From: an uncultured Lachnospiraceae bacterium
Lineage (GTDB): Bacteria > Bacillota > Clostridia > Lachnospirales > Lachnospiraceae
Assembly: GCA_902789555.1 (NCBI GenBank)
Contig: CADAOF010000011.1
Coordinates: 1 to 64,000 of the forward strand
DNA: 64,000 nucleotides
Direction of reading: 5' to 3'
Shown: positions 17,017 to 25,067 of the stretch, piece by piece
How the letters are laid out: each line of letters begins with the position of its first letter
Position numbering within the stretch: position 1 is the first letter of the stretch
The notes under the pieces: generated by a model
What the model saw: only the letters and a program-made list of their open reading frames with translations
The model's database searches: none
What the model was told of the DNA's origin: nothing
Program-made: the position numbers and the translations under genes

Positions 17017-17238
17017 TTAATCGTTTACCGGTTCTTTCGGGCCGTAAGGCGTTCCGGTGAGGTCCGGGCGTTCCATCTTGTTGAAGTGGTCGTTCATGTT
17101 CGGCTCCACCACGTGGTAGAGGAGCTTGCCGTCCAGGTCGAAGAAGAAAACGACGAAGAGGATGAGATAGGCAAAGCCGGCGACTTTCAGCAGGAACCAC
17201 AGCGCTTTCAGGCATTTTTTAACGATAGCTTTTTTCAT
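17017..17238 (-). CDS. small single-helix membrane protein linked to 2-hydroxyacyl-CoA dehydratase (cluster 1)
   Basis: 73 residues from the ATG at 17238, preceded by AAGGAGAG. Basic N-terminus (MKKAIVKKCLKALWFLL), one membrane helix ending VVFFFDLDGKLLYHVVEP, and a polar C-terminal tail. A protein with the same layout lies in cluster 2 (30027-30194), and both share the V-x-F-x-x-L-D-x-K-L segment at the helix end. It lies 25 bp after the long dehydratase subunit on the same strand, so co-transcription is likely. Not a known family to me. It might tether or assist the dehydratase; that is inference. Confidence 0.65.
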   Translation of the reverse strand: MKKAIVKKCLKALWFLLKVAGFAYLILFVVFFFDLDGKLLYHVVEPNMNDHFNKMERPDLTGTPYGPKEPVND

Positions 17239-17263
17239 GAGACTCTCCTTATCTGTCGGTGCT

Positions 17264-19015
17264 TTACCACGAATCGTTGTCATCGAAATCCAGCAGCGTG
17301 GGATCGAGCGGCTCTTCGTGCATGACGGTGAACATGTAGTCGTTGATGATCTGACGGATCTCGCGGCGGGAGACCGTGCGCTTATCCGGCAGCGCGTGCG
17401 GCAGCCAGATCGCGTGGATGTTCCGCTTGCGGAATTCGTCCTCGAACATGCCGTGGACGCCCTGCATGCCCTTGCACTGCAGCTGGTCGTACATCATGAC
17501 CATGTCGCAGTTGAAGCGCTCCATGTATTCCCAGAGCTTGAAGATGTGCTCGTGGCCGCCCACGGCCATCGCGCGCATGGGCGCCTTCTCGTTGAACCAG
17601 GTCAGGTCTTCCAGGGCGTGCTCGTAGGTGTCGGTGCGCAGCATCTGGTCGAACATCAGGGAGTCCATGTTGATGATGCAGTTGAGGCCCCAGCAGTTGT
17701 AGGCCCAGGTACACCAGTGTGAGTAGTAAAGCGGCGCGCAGCTCCAGGCGATCACGCGGTGGCGGGTCTTCGGGAAGGAATTGATCTTCTGCGTCACGCA
17801 CTTTTCGATGATGCGTTTGACCTTCCTGTCGACGAAGTGCCAAATGTCGCGGTCGCCGTCCTGCGAATAGTAGATGCGGTACAGCGCCTGCGCGACGCCG
17901 GTGATCGGGTAGTAGTCCGTGTTCGCGGCAACGTCCCATTTTTCATGCTCGAATTCGGTGAGCTTGTTGAAGGCTTCGGCGTGCCTTACGTATTCGTCCC
18001 AGTTCATCTTCTGGCCGGTCTGCTCCTCGATGAAGCGCCAGCAGCCTTCGATCTCTTCCTGGCAGTGCTTCTGCACGAGCGGATCGTCGTAGCGCATGGG
18101 CTGCGGCATGGCGTAGAGCGGGCGGTCGAGGAACCAGTCCTGCAGGATGGAGGTGCCCACGGAGCCGTCGCAGGCTTCGTTCGAGGTTACGACCACGGGG
18201 CTGTAGTCCGGAACGTCGTTCAGCACGAAGATGCCGGCTTCGGCCTGGCACATCGGGCAGGGGTCGCCAGGCAGGCCTATGGACTGGGCAGCGTCGATGT
18301 AATTTAGGACCGTGTGGTTGTTGACGTGGCAGGTGACGAAGTAGGGGATCATCTGCAGGGCCACGTCGTCCATGCGGTCGCGCCAGCCGTAGAAGATGTT
18401 TCCGGAAACGGTCTCGTCATGGGAAATCGTGTTCTTCCAGACTTCATTCCCTTCACCGTTGTAGCGCGTATCGGCCTTGAACATACGCATGAACTGGCGG
18501 ATGGTCTCACTGACCATGCCGCGGTAGTGCCAGGCGGAGGCCCGGAGTGCTTCCCCGCGCGTGCCTTCAAGGCCGCGGTCGAACCAGTGCATGACGGTGA
18601 GGTAGGTCTGGCCCATCCAGCGGTAGCGGAGAGTTCCCTGAAGGAACGGGACGAGGCCGCCGCCCTTCATGATGTCCATGACCATGTGCGCGTAGTTGTA
18701 CAGCCAGATATTATTGAAATAATACATGGTGTCCTTCACGCCGCGCCACTCGCGGTGCTTATAGAGGCCGGTGCCCGGGATGTAGAGGTCGCCGAGGCGG
18801 CGCTCTTCGTGCGGCTTGCCGTACATGAAATCGCGGGCGGTCTTCTTAACGTCGAGATTCTTGATCTTTTCCGCCGTGTCTTTCGCTTTCTGTTTGAAGT
18901 CGGTTGCTTTCAGCTTTTCGAGCTTTGCCGCGGCCGCTTCCTTTAGCTTCAGATCCTGCAGCCAGCCCTTGGAGAACAGGCGGATCTCTTTTGCTTCATT
19001 GGTCTTGTAGATCAT
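17264..19015 (-). CDS. 2-hydroxyacyl-CoA dehydratase-family long subunit (cluster 1)
   Basis: 583 residues, about 200 longer than ordinary HgdB/FldB-type subunits. A charged helical N-terminal extension (~80 residues) precedes a conserved core with GDPCPMCQAEAG, NEACDGSVGTS and late blocks (RVIAWSCAPLYYSHWCTWAY; QLQCKGMQG). Several of its Cys positions match the cluster 2 paralogue. Family enzymes remove water from (R)-2-hydroxyacyl-CoA via a ketyl radical using [4Fe-4S] clusters, or reduce benzoyl-CoA; the substrate here is unknown. The ATG overlaps the stop of the 402-residue subunit (ATGA) behind GGAGGTGA. No activator gene is present in this cluster. Confidence 0.8.
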   Translation of the reverse strand: MIYKTNEAKEIRLFSKGWLQDLKLKEAAAAKLEKLKATDFKQKAKDTAEKIKNLDVKKTARDFMYGKPHEERRLGDLYIPGTGLYKHREWRGVKDTMYYFNNIWLYNYAHMVMDIMKGGGLVPFLQGTLRYRWMGQTYLTVMHWFDRGLEGTRGEALRASAWHYRGMVSETIRQFMRMFKADTRYNGEGNEVWKNTISHDETVSGNIFYGWRDRMDDVALQMIPYFVTCHVNNHTVLNYIDAAQSIGLPGDPCPMCQAEAGIFVLNDVPDYSPVVVTSNEACDGSVGTSILQDWFLDRPLYAMPQPMRYDDPLVQKHCQEEIEGCWRFIEEQTGQKMNWDEYVRHAEAFNKLTEFEHEKWDVAANTDYYPITGVAQALYRIYYSQDGDRDIWHFVDRKVKRIIEKCVTQKINSFPKTRHRVIAWSCAPLYYSHWCTWAYNCWGLNCIINMDSLMFDQMLRTDTYEHALEDLTWFNEKAPMRAMAVGGHEHIFKLWEYMERFNCDMVMMYDQLQCKGMQGVHGMFEDEFRKRNIHAIWLPHALPDKRTVSRREIRQIINDYMFTVMHEEPLDPTLLDFDDNDSW

Positions 19016-20220
19016 GCTTCACCTCCGGATGCCTTCTGCTCCTGGGCAAGTTTCTTCAGTTCGATGCTCTCGACGAAGGCCTGGAAACGGGTCCTGAGCT
19101 GGCCGACGGCGTTGTTGACATATTCTTTTTCGATGGAGCAAACCGGGATGCCGTAGTCACGGTTCAGGACGATGGTGTCGATGGTCCGCTCGTAGCTCCA
19201 GTATTCGCAGAACTTCATCTGCGCGATGACGATGCCGTCCGCCTTGTATTCCTTCGCAAGATCCGCAAGATAGGCCTTGCGTTCCCGCATGACGTGCTGT
19301 TCCATGAAGCGCGGGCACTGGCTGTGTTCCAGATAGTGGCGGGCGATCGCGTAGAGCGGCGTTTCGCCTTCTTTAACAACGATGTCCTCGCGGCCGGGGA
19401 GAGAGCCGTAGCAGTGGCGGTCGGCAACCACCAGAGCGCCGCATTCCTCGATCAGCTTCGTGAAATCGGGGTCGTCTTCCTCGGAGCCGGCAAGGACCAC
19501 CTTGCAGCGCCACGAAGGCTTTTCATCGGGCTCGCGGGTCTTTAGCTGCTCCGCAATGTCGCGCAGCTTATCCATGATGAGGTACTTCGGGCAGACCTGC
19601 GTGATGAGCTGGATGATCTGGAATTCGCGCCCGGTGATGGTCGGATTGTCCAGTTTCCGGTATTCGCCGATCTCGCGGATCAGGCGGCAGAGCTCGTTGT
19701 GCTCTTCGATGGCCTTCATCAGCGCTTCGTCCGAAGTATCGATCCCGAAATGCTCACTGAGCTTATCCAGGACGTGCGCCTGCAGCTGGCGGGCGTAGTG
19801 GTCGACGGAGTTTTCGTTCTTCTTGAAGGGGACGTCGGTGAACTCGCAGAAGAAATCGGGGTTTTGGATGACGTCCATCCGCTGCAGATGCTCCTGGAAG
19901 CGGCAGGTGACGGTGCAGGTCTCGGTCGCCATCTCGGCGTCCAGAAAGTTGAAGCCGCCTTCCATGGCGCGCTCCAGAAGACAGCGGCCGTACATGCAGG
20001 TACGGTTGGTCATGTAGTAGGTCGCGATGTCCGGCGAAGTGCTCCGGGGCGCACGGAGGCGCACGGAGAAGCAGCCGGGGATGTCCAAAAGGACTTCCGG
20101 CATGAAGTTGCAGGTGTAGCCGAGGGCGCGTTTTCCCTCTTCCTTTGCCTGCCGGACCAGGTCGTTGCCTGCTTCCTGGAGCAGGTTTTCAAATTCGATG
20201 ATGTGTACTAGGTCACGCAC
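19012..20220 (-). CDS. 2-hydroxyacyl-CoA dehydratase-family short subunit (cluster 1)
   Basis: 402 residues, the usual size of HgdA/B and BcrB/C-type subunits. Cys-containing family blocks are visible: GYTCNFMPEVLLDIPGCFSV, NRTCMYGRCLLERAMEGGF, AGSEEDDPDFTKLIEECGAL, ADRHCYGSLPGRED and AQMKFCEYW. These Cys residues would bind the [4Fe-4S] cluster. It starts at GTG 20220, 7 bases after GGGAGG. It is the first gene of the operon, with a promoter and a perfect palindrome upstream (20270-20324). It is clearly paralogous to the 399-residue protein of cluster 2 over its whole length. Confidence 0.85.
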   Translation of the reverse strand: MRDLVHIIEFENLLQEAGNDLVRQAKEEGKRALGYTCNFMPEVLLDIPGCFSVRLRAPRSTSPDIATYYMTNRTCMYGRCLLERAMEGGFNFLDAEMATETCTVTCRFQEHLQRMDVIQNPDFFCEFTDVPFKKNENSVDHYARQLQAHVLDKLSEHFGIDTSDEALMKAIEEHNELCRLIREIGEYRKLDNPTITGREFQIIQLITQVCPKYLIMDKLRDIAEQLKTREPDEKPSWRCKVVLAGSEEDDPDFTKLIEECGALVVADRHCYGSLPGREDIVVKEGETPLYAIARHYLEHSQCPRFMEQHVMRERKAYLADLAKEYKADGIVIAQMKFCEYWSYERTIDTIVLNRDYGIPVCSIEKEYVNNAVGQLRTRFQAFVESIELKKLAQEQKASGGEA

Positions 20221-20269
20221 GCAGGGACCTCCCTTTCGTTTCGGGTATTCGATTGTTTTTCGGTCAATT

Positions 20270-20284
20270 GCAGACGACGTCTGC
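20270..20284. promoter_or_regulatory. operator-like palindrome before dehydratase cluster 1
   Basis: GCAGACG / CGTCTGC with one centre base, placed just after the -10 box of the cluster 1 promoter, where a repressor would block transcription. No copy was seen upstream of cluster 2. Confidence 0.55.
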
Positions 20285-20295
20285 TCCCTCTTATC

Positions 20296-20324
20296 AATCT
20301 AACATATTTTCGGGAAAACGTAAA
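20296..20324 (-). promoter_or_regulatory. promoter of dehydratase cluster 1
   Basis: Minus strand TTTACG (20324-20319), 17-base spacer, TAGATT (20301-20296), about 75 bp before the GTG start of the short subunit. Confidence 0.5.
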
Positions 20325-20356
20325 CCGGAAAATGCACGGACGGCAAAAGGAATCAA

Positions 20357-20388
20357 AAAAAGCCTGCGGTTTGTTTCCGCAGGCTTTT
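20357..20388. terminator. terminator between the decayed alcohol dehydrogenase and cluster 1
   Basis: Stem AGCCTGCGG / CCGCAGGCT with a 7-base loop, A-run before and T-run after. On the minus strand it lies downstream of the alcohol dehydrogenase remnant. Confidence 0.75.
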
Positions 20389-20426
20389 CCGGCTGCTTGG
20401 AGCCGTTATTTATGTCATGGATCGGC

Positions 20427-20630
20427 TTAGAAATCCACTTCGGTGTCGTAGTAGCAGCACTTCAGCAGCTTTTCCATCTCTTCCTGGCTCGGCTGACGGG
20501 GATTGGAGCCGGTGCAGGCGTCTTCGATGGCGCGGGCGGCGATGCCGGGCAGCGCGTTGGAGAAGGCCATGCCGGCTTCTTCCAGATACTTCTGGGCCCT
20601 GTCAAGGAACGGCGCGATGAATTCGCACCG
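20427..20630 (-). pseudogene. iron-containing alcohol dehydrogenase, C-terminal remnant
   Basis: About 66 codons read as the C-terminal end of an Fe-dependent alcohol dehydrogenase (FLDRAQKYLEEAGMAFSNAL, then EDACTGSNPRQPSQEEMEKL and YYDTEVDF). The DACTGSNPRxPS block is typical of the last domain. An in-frame TAA stands immediately before the fragment, and the Nudix gene begins its 3' end 24 bp away, so the N-terminal ~320 residues were lost by deletion. Confidence 0.7.
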
Positions 20631-20653
20631 TTACAAGTCGTTTTTATGCTTTT

Positions 20654-21307
20654 TCAGAAATGGACCGTTTCTTCGCGGATGCGGCGGATCGCTTCGAGGA
20701 TCAGCAGGCCGTGATCTCCGGCGAGGCCTTCGGCTTCGTAATCCTTATACCGGTATTCGTTCAGGTATTCGTTTCCGCAGCGGACACGGGTCGCCTTTAC
20801 GGAAAGACGGAGGTCTCCGGCGGCAAGGTCCAGTTCAAGACGGGTGCCGTTTTCCGCGGGCGTTTCCCGAAGCGACCAGGTAAACCAGACGGCGTCCGCC
20901 GCGTCGTCGCCGGCTTTTGCCGCAGGCTTTTCGGGAAGCACGGCGGCGTACAGGGTGGTAATGACCCGCCAGCGCGGATCGCGGTCCCAGGCGCCGAAGG
21001 TCCTTACCTGCACGAGGGGAAGATCCCGTACGCCGGTCTCCTCCATGAGCTCCCGGGCAGCGGCAGTCTCCAGATCCTCACGCAGTTCGACAAAGCCGCC
21101 GGGAAGCGCAAACATGCCGATGTTCGGGTGTCCGCCCCGTCTGATCAGCAGCAGCTCGCGGCCGGAAAAGACGGCAATGTCCACCGTATTGCTGGGACAG
21201 TCATATTTCTTCGGGTCGTAAGCATCGAGAAATTCCTGCAGGGTCTTGCCTTTCCCATCCCGCTCTCCGGTACCGAGAAAGGCGGTATTGTCCTGTAAAT
21301 AGCTCAT
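20654..21307 (-). CDS. Nudix hydrolase, ADP-ribose pyrophosphatase-like
   Basis: 217 residues. The Nudix box reads GGFVELREDLETAAARELME with the following ETGV; upstream is NIGMFALPGGFV. A C-terminal extension follows (residues 150-217), and no winged-helix domain of the NrtR kind is evident. Likely substrates are nucleoside diphosphate derivatives such as ADP-ribose; not proven. Its ATG overlaps the stop of the KdpE-like regulator (ATGA) after AGGGAGACCA, so it belongs to the kdpD-kdpE-like operon. This coupling to a two-component system is unusual. Confidence 0.8.
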   Translation of the reverse strand: MSYLQDNTAFLGTGERDGKGKTLQEFLDAYDPKKYDCPSNTVDIAVFSGRELLLIRRGGHPNIGMFALPGGFVELREDLETAAARELMEETGVRDLPLVQVRTFGAWDRDPRWRVITTLYAAVLPEKPAAKAGDDAADAVWFTWSLRETPAENGTRLELDLAAGDLRLSVKATRVRCGNEYLNEYRYKDYEAEGLAGDHGLLILEAIRRIREETVHF

Positions 21308-22059
21308 TGGTCTCCCTTTCGGGGCGGAGCGCCGGAAGCGCCCATCTCCCCCTGCTCAGCCATTCGGTAGCCGACGCCGACTTCCGTGATGATGTACTTC
21401 GGGTCGTTCGGGTTTTCTTCGATCTTGCGGCGGATATTGGCCATGTGTACCCGCAGGATCTTGTTGTCCATGCCCGACGAGGGGCCCCAGAGCTCCCGCA
21501 TCATCATCTTGTAGGTGAGCACGCGGCCCGGATATTTGCCCAGAAGCGAAATGATACGGAATTCGTTCGGGGTAAGGCCTGCGTCAACATCCCGAATATA
21601 AACCCTCATTTTTTTATAGTCAATCACCAGATCGCCCACGCTGTAGCTGCCGCTCAGGGCCACCTCCTCGCTTTCTGCTGTCGTGCGGGTGTGGCGGAGC
21701 GCCGCCCGGATGCGCGCTTTCAGTTCGACCACGCCGAAGGGCTTGGTCAGATAGTCGTCAGCGCCCAGATCGAGGGCATTGGCCTTGTCCGCTTCCTGCG
21801 AACGGGCGGAGATCACGATGATCGGCATCTGGGTCCATTTCCGCACGCTTTCGATGACCTTGCCGCCGTCCATGTCCGGAAGACCGAGGTCCAGAAGCAC
21901 GCAGTCCGGACAGTGCGAGGGGATCATCTGCAGGGCCGTGCCCGCAGCGGCAGCGCAGAGAACGTCATAGCCCTCCGCGCGCAGCGTTGTTTTCAGAAAG
22001 GTGCTGATCCCGGGATCATCTTCCACGATAAGTATCTTTTTTCTTGCGGTCTCTGTCAT
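21304..22059 (-). CDS. kdpE: response regulator, OmpR/KdpE type
   Basis: 251 residues. Receiver domain with phosphoacceptor Asp57 (LLDLGLPDMDGG), acidic pair in VEDD, and Lys in YLTKPF. A C-terminal OmpR-type winged helix follows (LTPNEFRIISLLGKYPGRVL ... VHMANIRRKI ... EVGVGYRM). The sequence is closest in layout to KdpE. Its start overlaps the histidine kinase stop by 4 bp and its stop overlaps the Nudix start. No kdpFABC potassium pump lies in the window, so the regulated genes may be elsewhere or different. Confidence 0.85.
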   Translation of the reverse strand: MTETARKKILIVEDDPGISTFLKTTLRAEGYDVLCAAAAGTALQMIPSHCPDCVLLDLGLPDMDGGKVIESVRKWTQMPIIVISARSQEADKANALDLGADDYLTKPFGVVELKARIRAALRHTRTTAESEEVALSGSYSVGDLVIDYKKMRVYIRDVDAGLTPNEFRIISLLGKYPGRVLTYKMMMRELWGPSSGMDNKILRVHMANIRRKIEENPNDPKYIITEVGVGYRMAEQGEMGASGAPPRKGDQ

Positions 22060-23126
22060 TCCGTCTCCTTTTCGAGCGGGAGCGTAAAGCTGATCTTCAC
22101 GCCGCCGTGGCGTATGCTTTTTTCGGCTTTCATTTCCCCGCCGTGAGCGCGGATGATCGAGCGGCAGACAGAGAGCCCGATGCCCATGCTGCGGACGGCG
22201 TCCGAGGTCCCGCGGTGTGCACGCGGAGAGGAAACAGCGTCGGAGAAGAAGGAGGCGATGAGATTCTCGGGAAGATCCCGTCCGTTGTCTTCCACGGAGA
22301 GCTCGGCGGCGTCCTCTCCTTTCCGGACGTGGAGCCAGATCCGGTCCGCGTCCTTTGCGTGTGCGGTAACGTTGTCGAAGAGGTTGAGCAGCACCTGCTC
22401 GATCAGAACGGGATCCATCGGGACCATGAGGATCTCATCGAGCCGGTCCGCGACCACCGGAAGCGCGCCGTCGGTGCGCCGGTATTTGGCAACGGCGCTG
22501 CCGATGATCTCTTCAAGCACCTCCTCCTGCTTCCGGACACTTCCGCCGTCCTTCAGGACGCGCGTGACCGTCAGGAGGTTTTCCGTCACGCGGATCAGCC
22601 ATTCGGCGTCTCGACGGATGCCGCCGGCAAGCGATTTCTGCTCTTCAGAAGAGACGTTCTCTTCCATGAGGACCGTAGCCGAGCCGAGGATCGCCGAAAG
22701 GGGCGTCCGCAGGTCGTGCGCGATGGCGCGCAGAAGGTCCGCCTGGATCCTTTCCCATTCCGCCTCGAGGCGCAGCTGTTCCTGTCTCTTTATCTGCGTG
22801 GTCAGCGCACTGATCAGAAGAGAGACGCCGAGCATGACCGTCACCGTCAGCGGATAGCCGGGATAAGTCACGTTCAGTGCCCAGAAGGGAATCGTAAAAA
22901 TGTAATTCACGCAGAACGTTCCGACGAGCGAGGCAAGGACGCCCCAGAGATATCCGTCGGTAAAGCGCGCGATAAGCGCGACAGCCAGAATGTACATGGC
23001 CATCGCGAAGGGATTATTGTCGTTATCAATGCGGGCAAGAGCAAGACAGATCGCGGTCGTCAGCCCCAGCACCGCAAGAAAGATGCACAGATCGGTCAGG
23101 AGCCGCTTTGTATTCTTTTTCGCCAT
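22056..23126 (-). CDS. sensor histidine kinase, KdpD C-terminal-like (DUF4118)
   Basis: 356 residues from the ATG at 23126, behind AAGGAGG; an upstream in-frame start lacks a site. Four membrane helices (about residues 8-115) form a DUF4118 sensor region, then a HisKA domain with His137 (AIAHDLRTPLSAI) and a HATPase domain (NLFDNVTAHAKDA for the N box, VEDNGRDLP and MGIGLSVCRSIIRAHGG for the G boxes). Compared with full KdpD (~900 residues) the N-terminal KdpD and USP domains are missing. Operon order: kinase, regulator, Nudix, all with ATGA overlaps. Confidence 0.85.
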   Translation of the reverse strand: MAKKNTKRLLTDLCIFLAVLGLTTAICLALARIDNDNNPFAMAMYILAVALIARFTDGYLWGVLASLVGTFCVNYIFTIPFWALNVTYPGYPLTVTVMLGVSLLISALTTQIKRQEQLRLEAEWERIQADLLRAIAHDLRTPLSAILGSATVLMEENVSSEEQKSLAGGIRRDAEWLIRVTENLLTVTRVLKDGGSVRKQEEVLEEIIGSAVAKYRRTDGALPVVADRLDEILMVPMDPVLIEQVLLNLFDNVTAHAKDADRIWLHVRKGEDAAELSVEDNGRDLPENLIASFFSDAVSSPRAHRGTSDAVRSMGIGLSVCRSIIRAHGGEMKAEKSIRHGGVKISFTLPLEKETE

Positions 23127-23287
23127 GCGAACAAGCCTCCTTTTCCGACTAATCATAGCACCTGAAGAGAGTTTCGTGGCGGCTCCGCAGGGAAAAACGA
23201 TATCCTTTCCGAAAAATTAACGCGGAATCAGTGTATTGTCAAAAAGAAGGAACGCGGCGTGACCGCGGACGGAAAGGACGGATGATC

Positions 23288-23488
23288 ATGGGATTATTTC
23301 ATAAAGGCGGAAAGAAGGAAAAGCAGCTGACGAAGTACAGGATCACCATGACGGTCGACGGCAAACTGCACGAAGACAGCAAGCCGACGGTCGTGGAGAT
23401 CGAAGAAGACTGCGAATTCAACGCGATCTGGGAAGCGGAGAAAAAGAATCCGCACATGAAAGTTGCCAAATGCGAAAAAGCAGAATAA
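23288..23488 (+). CDS. small conserved protein, MGLF family member 1
   Basis: 66 residues, basic, no membrane helix. A paralogue of 73 residues lies at 38278-38499 (minus strand). Shared features are MGLF at the start, a Lys-rich segment, R-I-x-M near residue 20, GK, a V-x-I-x-x-D-x-EF block and AEKK-x-P-x-x-KV near the end. GGAAAGGA lies before an ATGATCATG start region; I chose the ATG giving MGLF because it matches the paralogue. Followed by a terminator at 23519, so it is monocistronic. Function unknown. Confidence 0.6.
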   Translation: MGLFHKGGKKEKQLTKYRITMTVDGKLHEDSKPTVVEIEEDCEFNAIWEAEKKNPHMKVAKCEKAE

Positions 23489-23518
23489 AGTTTCCTCCGG
23501 GCGGACTGGGCTGCCCCG

Positions 23519-23542
23519 AACCGCGCTTCGGCGCGGTTTTTT
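23519..23542 (+). terminator. terminator of small MGLF-family gene
   Basis: AACCGCGC / GCGCGGTT stem with a TTCG tetraloop and T-run. Confidence 0.85.
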
Positions 23543-23736
23543 ATTATGTTTGAAACATGGTGATCACACGGCAGACCTTGTAAAACGAAATATGGCTGTG
23601 TACAATGAAAACGAAGCAGCCGGTGCTGATCTGCCGGTGGATCCCGCAAAAAATTGAAACGTTTTGTCGTGAAACGACGCTTATAAGGGTGAAAGACCCT
23701 GAGAACGGAAAGCTTCTCGGAGAAGGAGGTACAGCC

Positions 23737-24297
23737 TTGGATGACAACAAGATCATAGAGCTTTATTTATCCAGGGATGAATCCGCTATCCGGGAAACGC
23801 AGGAAAAGTACGGCGCTAAACTTTGGCAGACGGCTTACCGAATTCTGGAAAACCACGAAGCGGCAGAAGAGTGCGAAAACGACACCTATCTGAAGGCCTG
23901 GAACAGTATCCCGCCGCATGAACCGCGGGGTTATCTCTTCGAATTCCTTGTCAGGATCATCAAACATGAAGCAATTGATGCATGCCGGCGAAACAGCCGG
24001 CTGAAACGGAAGGCAAATTTCTGCGAACTGACGAAGGAAATGGAGGAATGCCTGCCCGGGGAAGGAGGCGCGGACCGAAAAATCGAATCACAGGAACTGA
24101 ATGAAATCATTGCGGATTTTCTGCGGGGTTATCCGGAAGAGCCAAGAGGCATCTTCCTGCGCCGCTACTGGTATTTTGATACCGTCCCGGAGATCAGCCG
24201 CCGCTTCGGCTGTACGCAGGGAAAGGTCAAAAGCACCCTTTTCCGCATGCGGGAAGCGCTGAAAAAGCGATTGGAAAGGGAGGGGTATACACCATGA
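23737..24297 (+). CDS. ECF-like RNA polymerase sigma factor
   Basis: 186 residues starting at TTG, 7 bases after GGAGG; an in-frame upstream ATG (23605) has no site and its extension does not match sigma factors. Region 2 is visible at residues ~5-75 (DESAIRETQEKYGAKLWQTA, YRILENHEAAEECENDTYLK, AWNSIP), and region 4 at ~125-180 with a helix-turn-helix (DTVPEISRRFGCTQGKVKSTLFR). The downstream membrane protein overlaps by 4 bp and is probably its anti-sigma partner. A paralogous sigma lies at 56310-56861. Upstream (23655-23690) TGAAAC occurs twice in a row, which may be an autoregulated -35 region. Confidence 0.85.
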   Translation: MDDNKIIELYLSRDESAIRETQEKYGAKLWQTAYRILENHEAAEECENDTYLKAWNSIPPHEPRGYLFEFLVRIIKHEAIDACRRNSRLKRKANFCELTKEMEECLPGEGGADRKIESQELNEIIADFLRGYPEEPRGIFLRRYWYFDTVPEISRRFGCTQGKVKSTLFRMREALKKRLEREGYTP

Positions 24298-24908
24298 TGA
24301 GTGCGTATGATGTATACGATCTGCTGGATGCAGTAAATAACGTTGATCTGCAAACTCTCGATCCGGGAAGAAAACTCAGGCCGGCTGTGGTGATCCGCCG
24401 CATTGTCATTCTCGCCGTTATCGCGTTGTTTCTCATTCCGCTGCCGTTTAGAAGGACGGTTCAGGCGGTAGAGATTGACCAGGGAAGCGGCGAGGCGACC
24501 CTTCGGGAAGTTCAGATCAAAGGTTGGTATCACATCAATTTGTTTACTCCCGACCGTTTCCGGGGTACGATCCGGATCGACGGATATCCGCTGACAGAAC
24601 TGCCGACAGTGAATGGCGTTGAGGTAAAACTTTCCGTGGAAAGCCCGGTAGAATACGAATGGAAAGCGGTTTGTGAGAGACTCCCGGAACTGGAGAGCAT
24701 GAAAGATGAGCGGGGAATGATCTGGCATTTTTCACTGATTTCTTCCCGGCCGTGGTTCGGACGCTTTGTGATCAGCGTTTATGATCACGAGATCGCGGAT
24801 GGGAAAGTCACGGCGCATTTTTCGGGAGCGGAAGGGACGGTTATCGTCGGCGGATTTACGGAACCCGAGGCCGCGGAGAAGTGGCTGAAAGAAAAACGGG
24901 GCTGGTAA
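24294..24908 (+). CDS. probable anti-sigma or sigma-associated membrane protein
   Basis: 204 residues; ATGA overlap with the sigma gene. A short cytoplasmic N-terminus (about 30 residues) is followed by one membrane helix (about 35-52; VVIRRIVILAVIALFLIPLP) and a ~150-residue extracytoplasmic domain with no family recognised. The first residues (AYDVYDLLDAVNNVD) could be the sigma-contacting segment. Anti-sigma function is inferred from the overlap and topology; there is no zinc-binding HxxxCxxC motif. Confidence 0.6.
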   Translation: MMSAYDVYDLLDAVNNVDLQTLDPGRKLRPAVVIRRIVILAVIALFLIPLPFRRTVQAVEIDQGSGEATLREVQIKGWYHINLFTPDRFRGTIRIDGYPLTELPTVNGVEVKLSVESPVEYEWKAVCERLPELESMKDERGMIWHFSLISSRPWFGRFVISVYDHEIADGKVTAHFSGAEGTVIVGGFTEPEAAEKWLKEKRGW

Positions 24909-24969
24909 GCGATTACACAGCTCATCAATGCAAAAAATAAGGGGGATAGCAGGCTACAATTAGTCATTG

Positions 24970-24999
24970 TAAAGACAGAGAGCAATCTCTGTCTTTTTC
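24970..24999 (+). terminator. terminator of sigma/anti-sigma operon
   Basis: Stem AAAGACAGAGA / TCTCTGTCTTT with a GCAA loop and T-run. Confidence 0.85.
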
Positions 25000-25000
25000 A

Positions 25001-25029
25001 TTGACGAAAAGCGGCAATCGTGATACCTT
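25001..25029 (+). promoter_or_regulatory. candidate promoter of the CooC-like gene / cluster 2
   Basis: TTGACG (25001-25006), 17-base spacer, TACCTT (25024-25029), 38 bp before the CooC-like ATG and directly after the preceding terminator. Confidence 0.45.
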
Positions 25030-25067
25030 ATTATTACGAAGAATTTCGAAAAAACAAGGAGTTTGAC

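Noticed and set aside
21304-23126. potassium-uptake locus kdpFABC-DE
   Set aside because: Only the two-component pair is present; no pump genes lie on either side.
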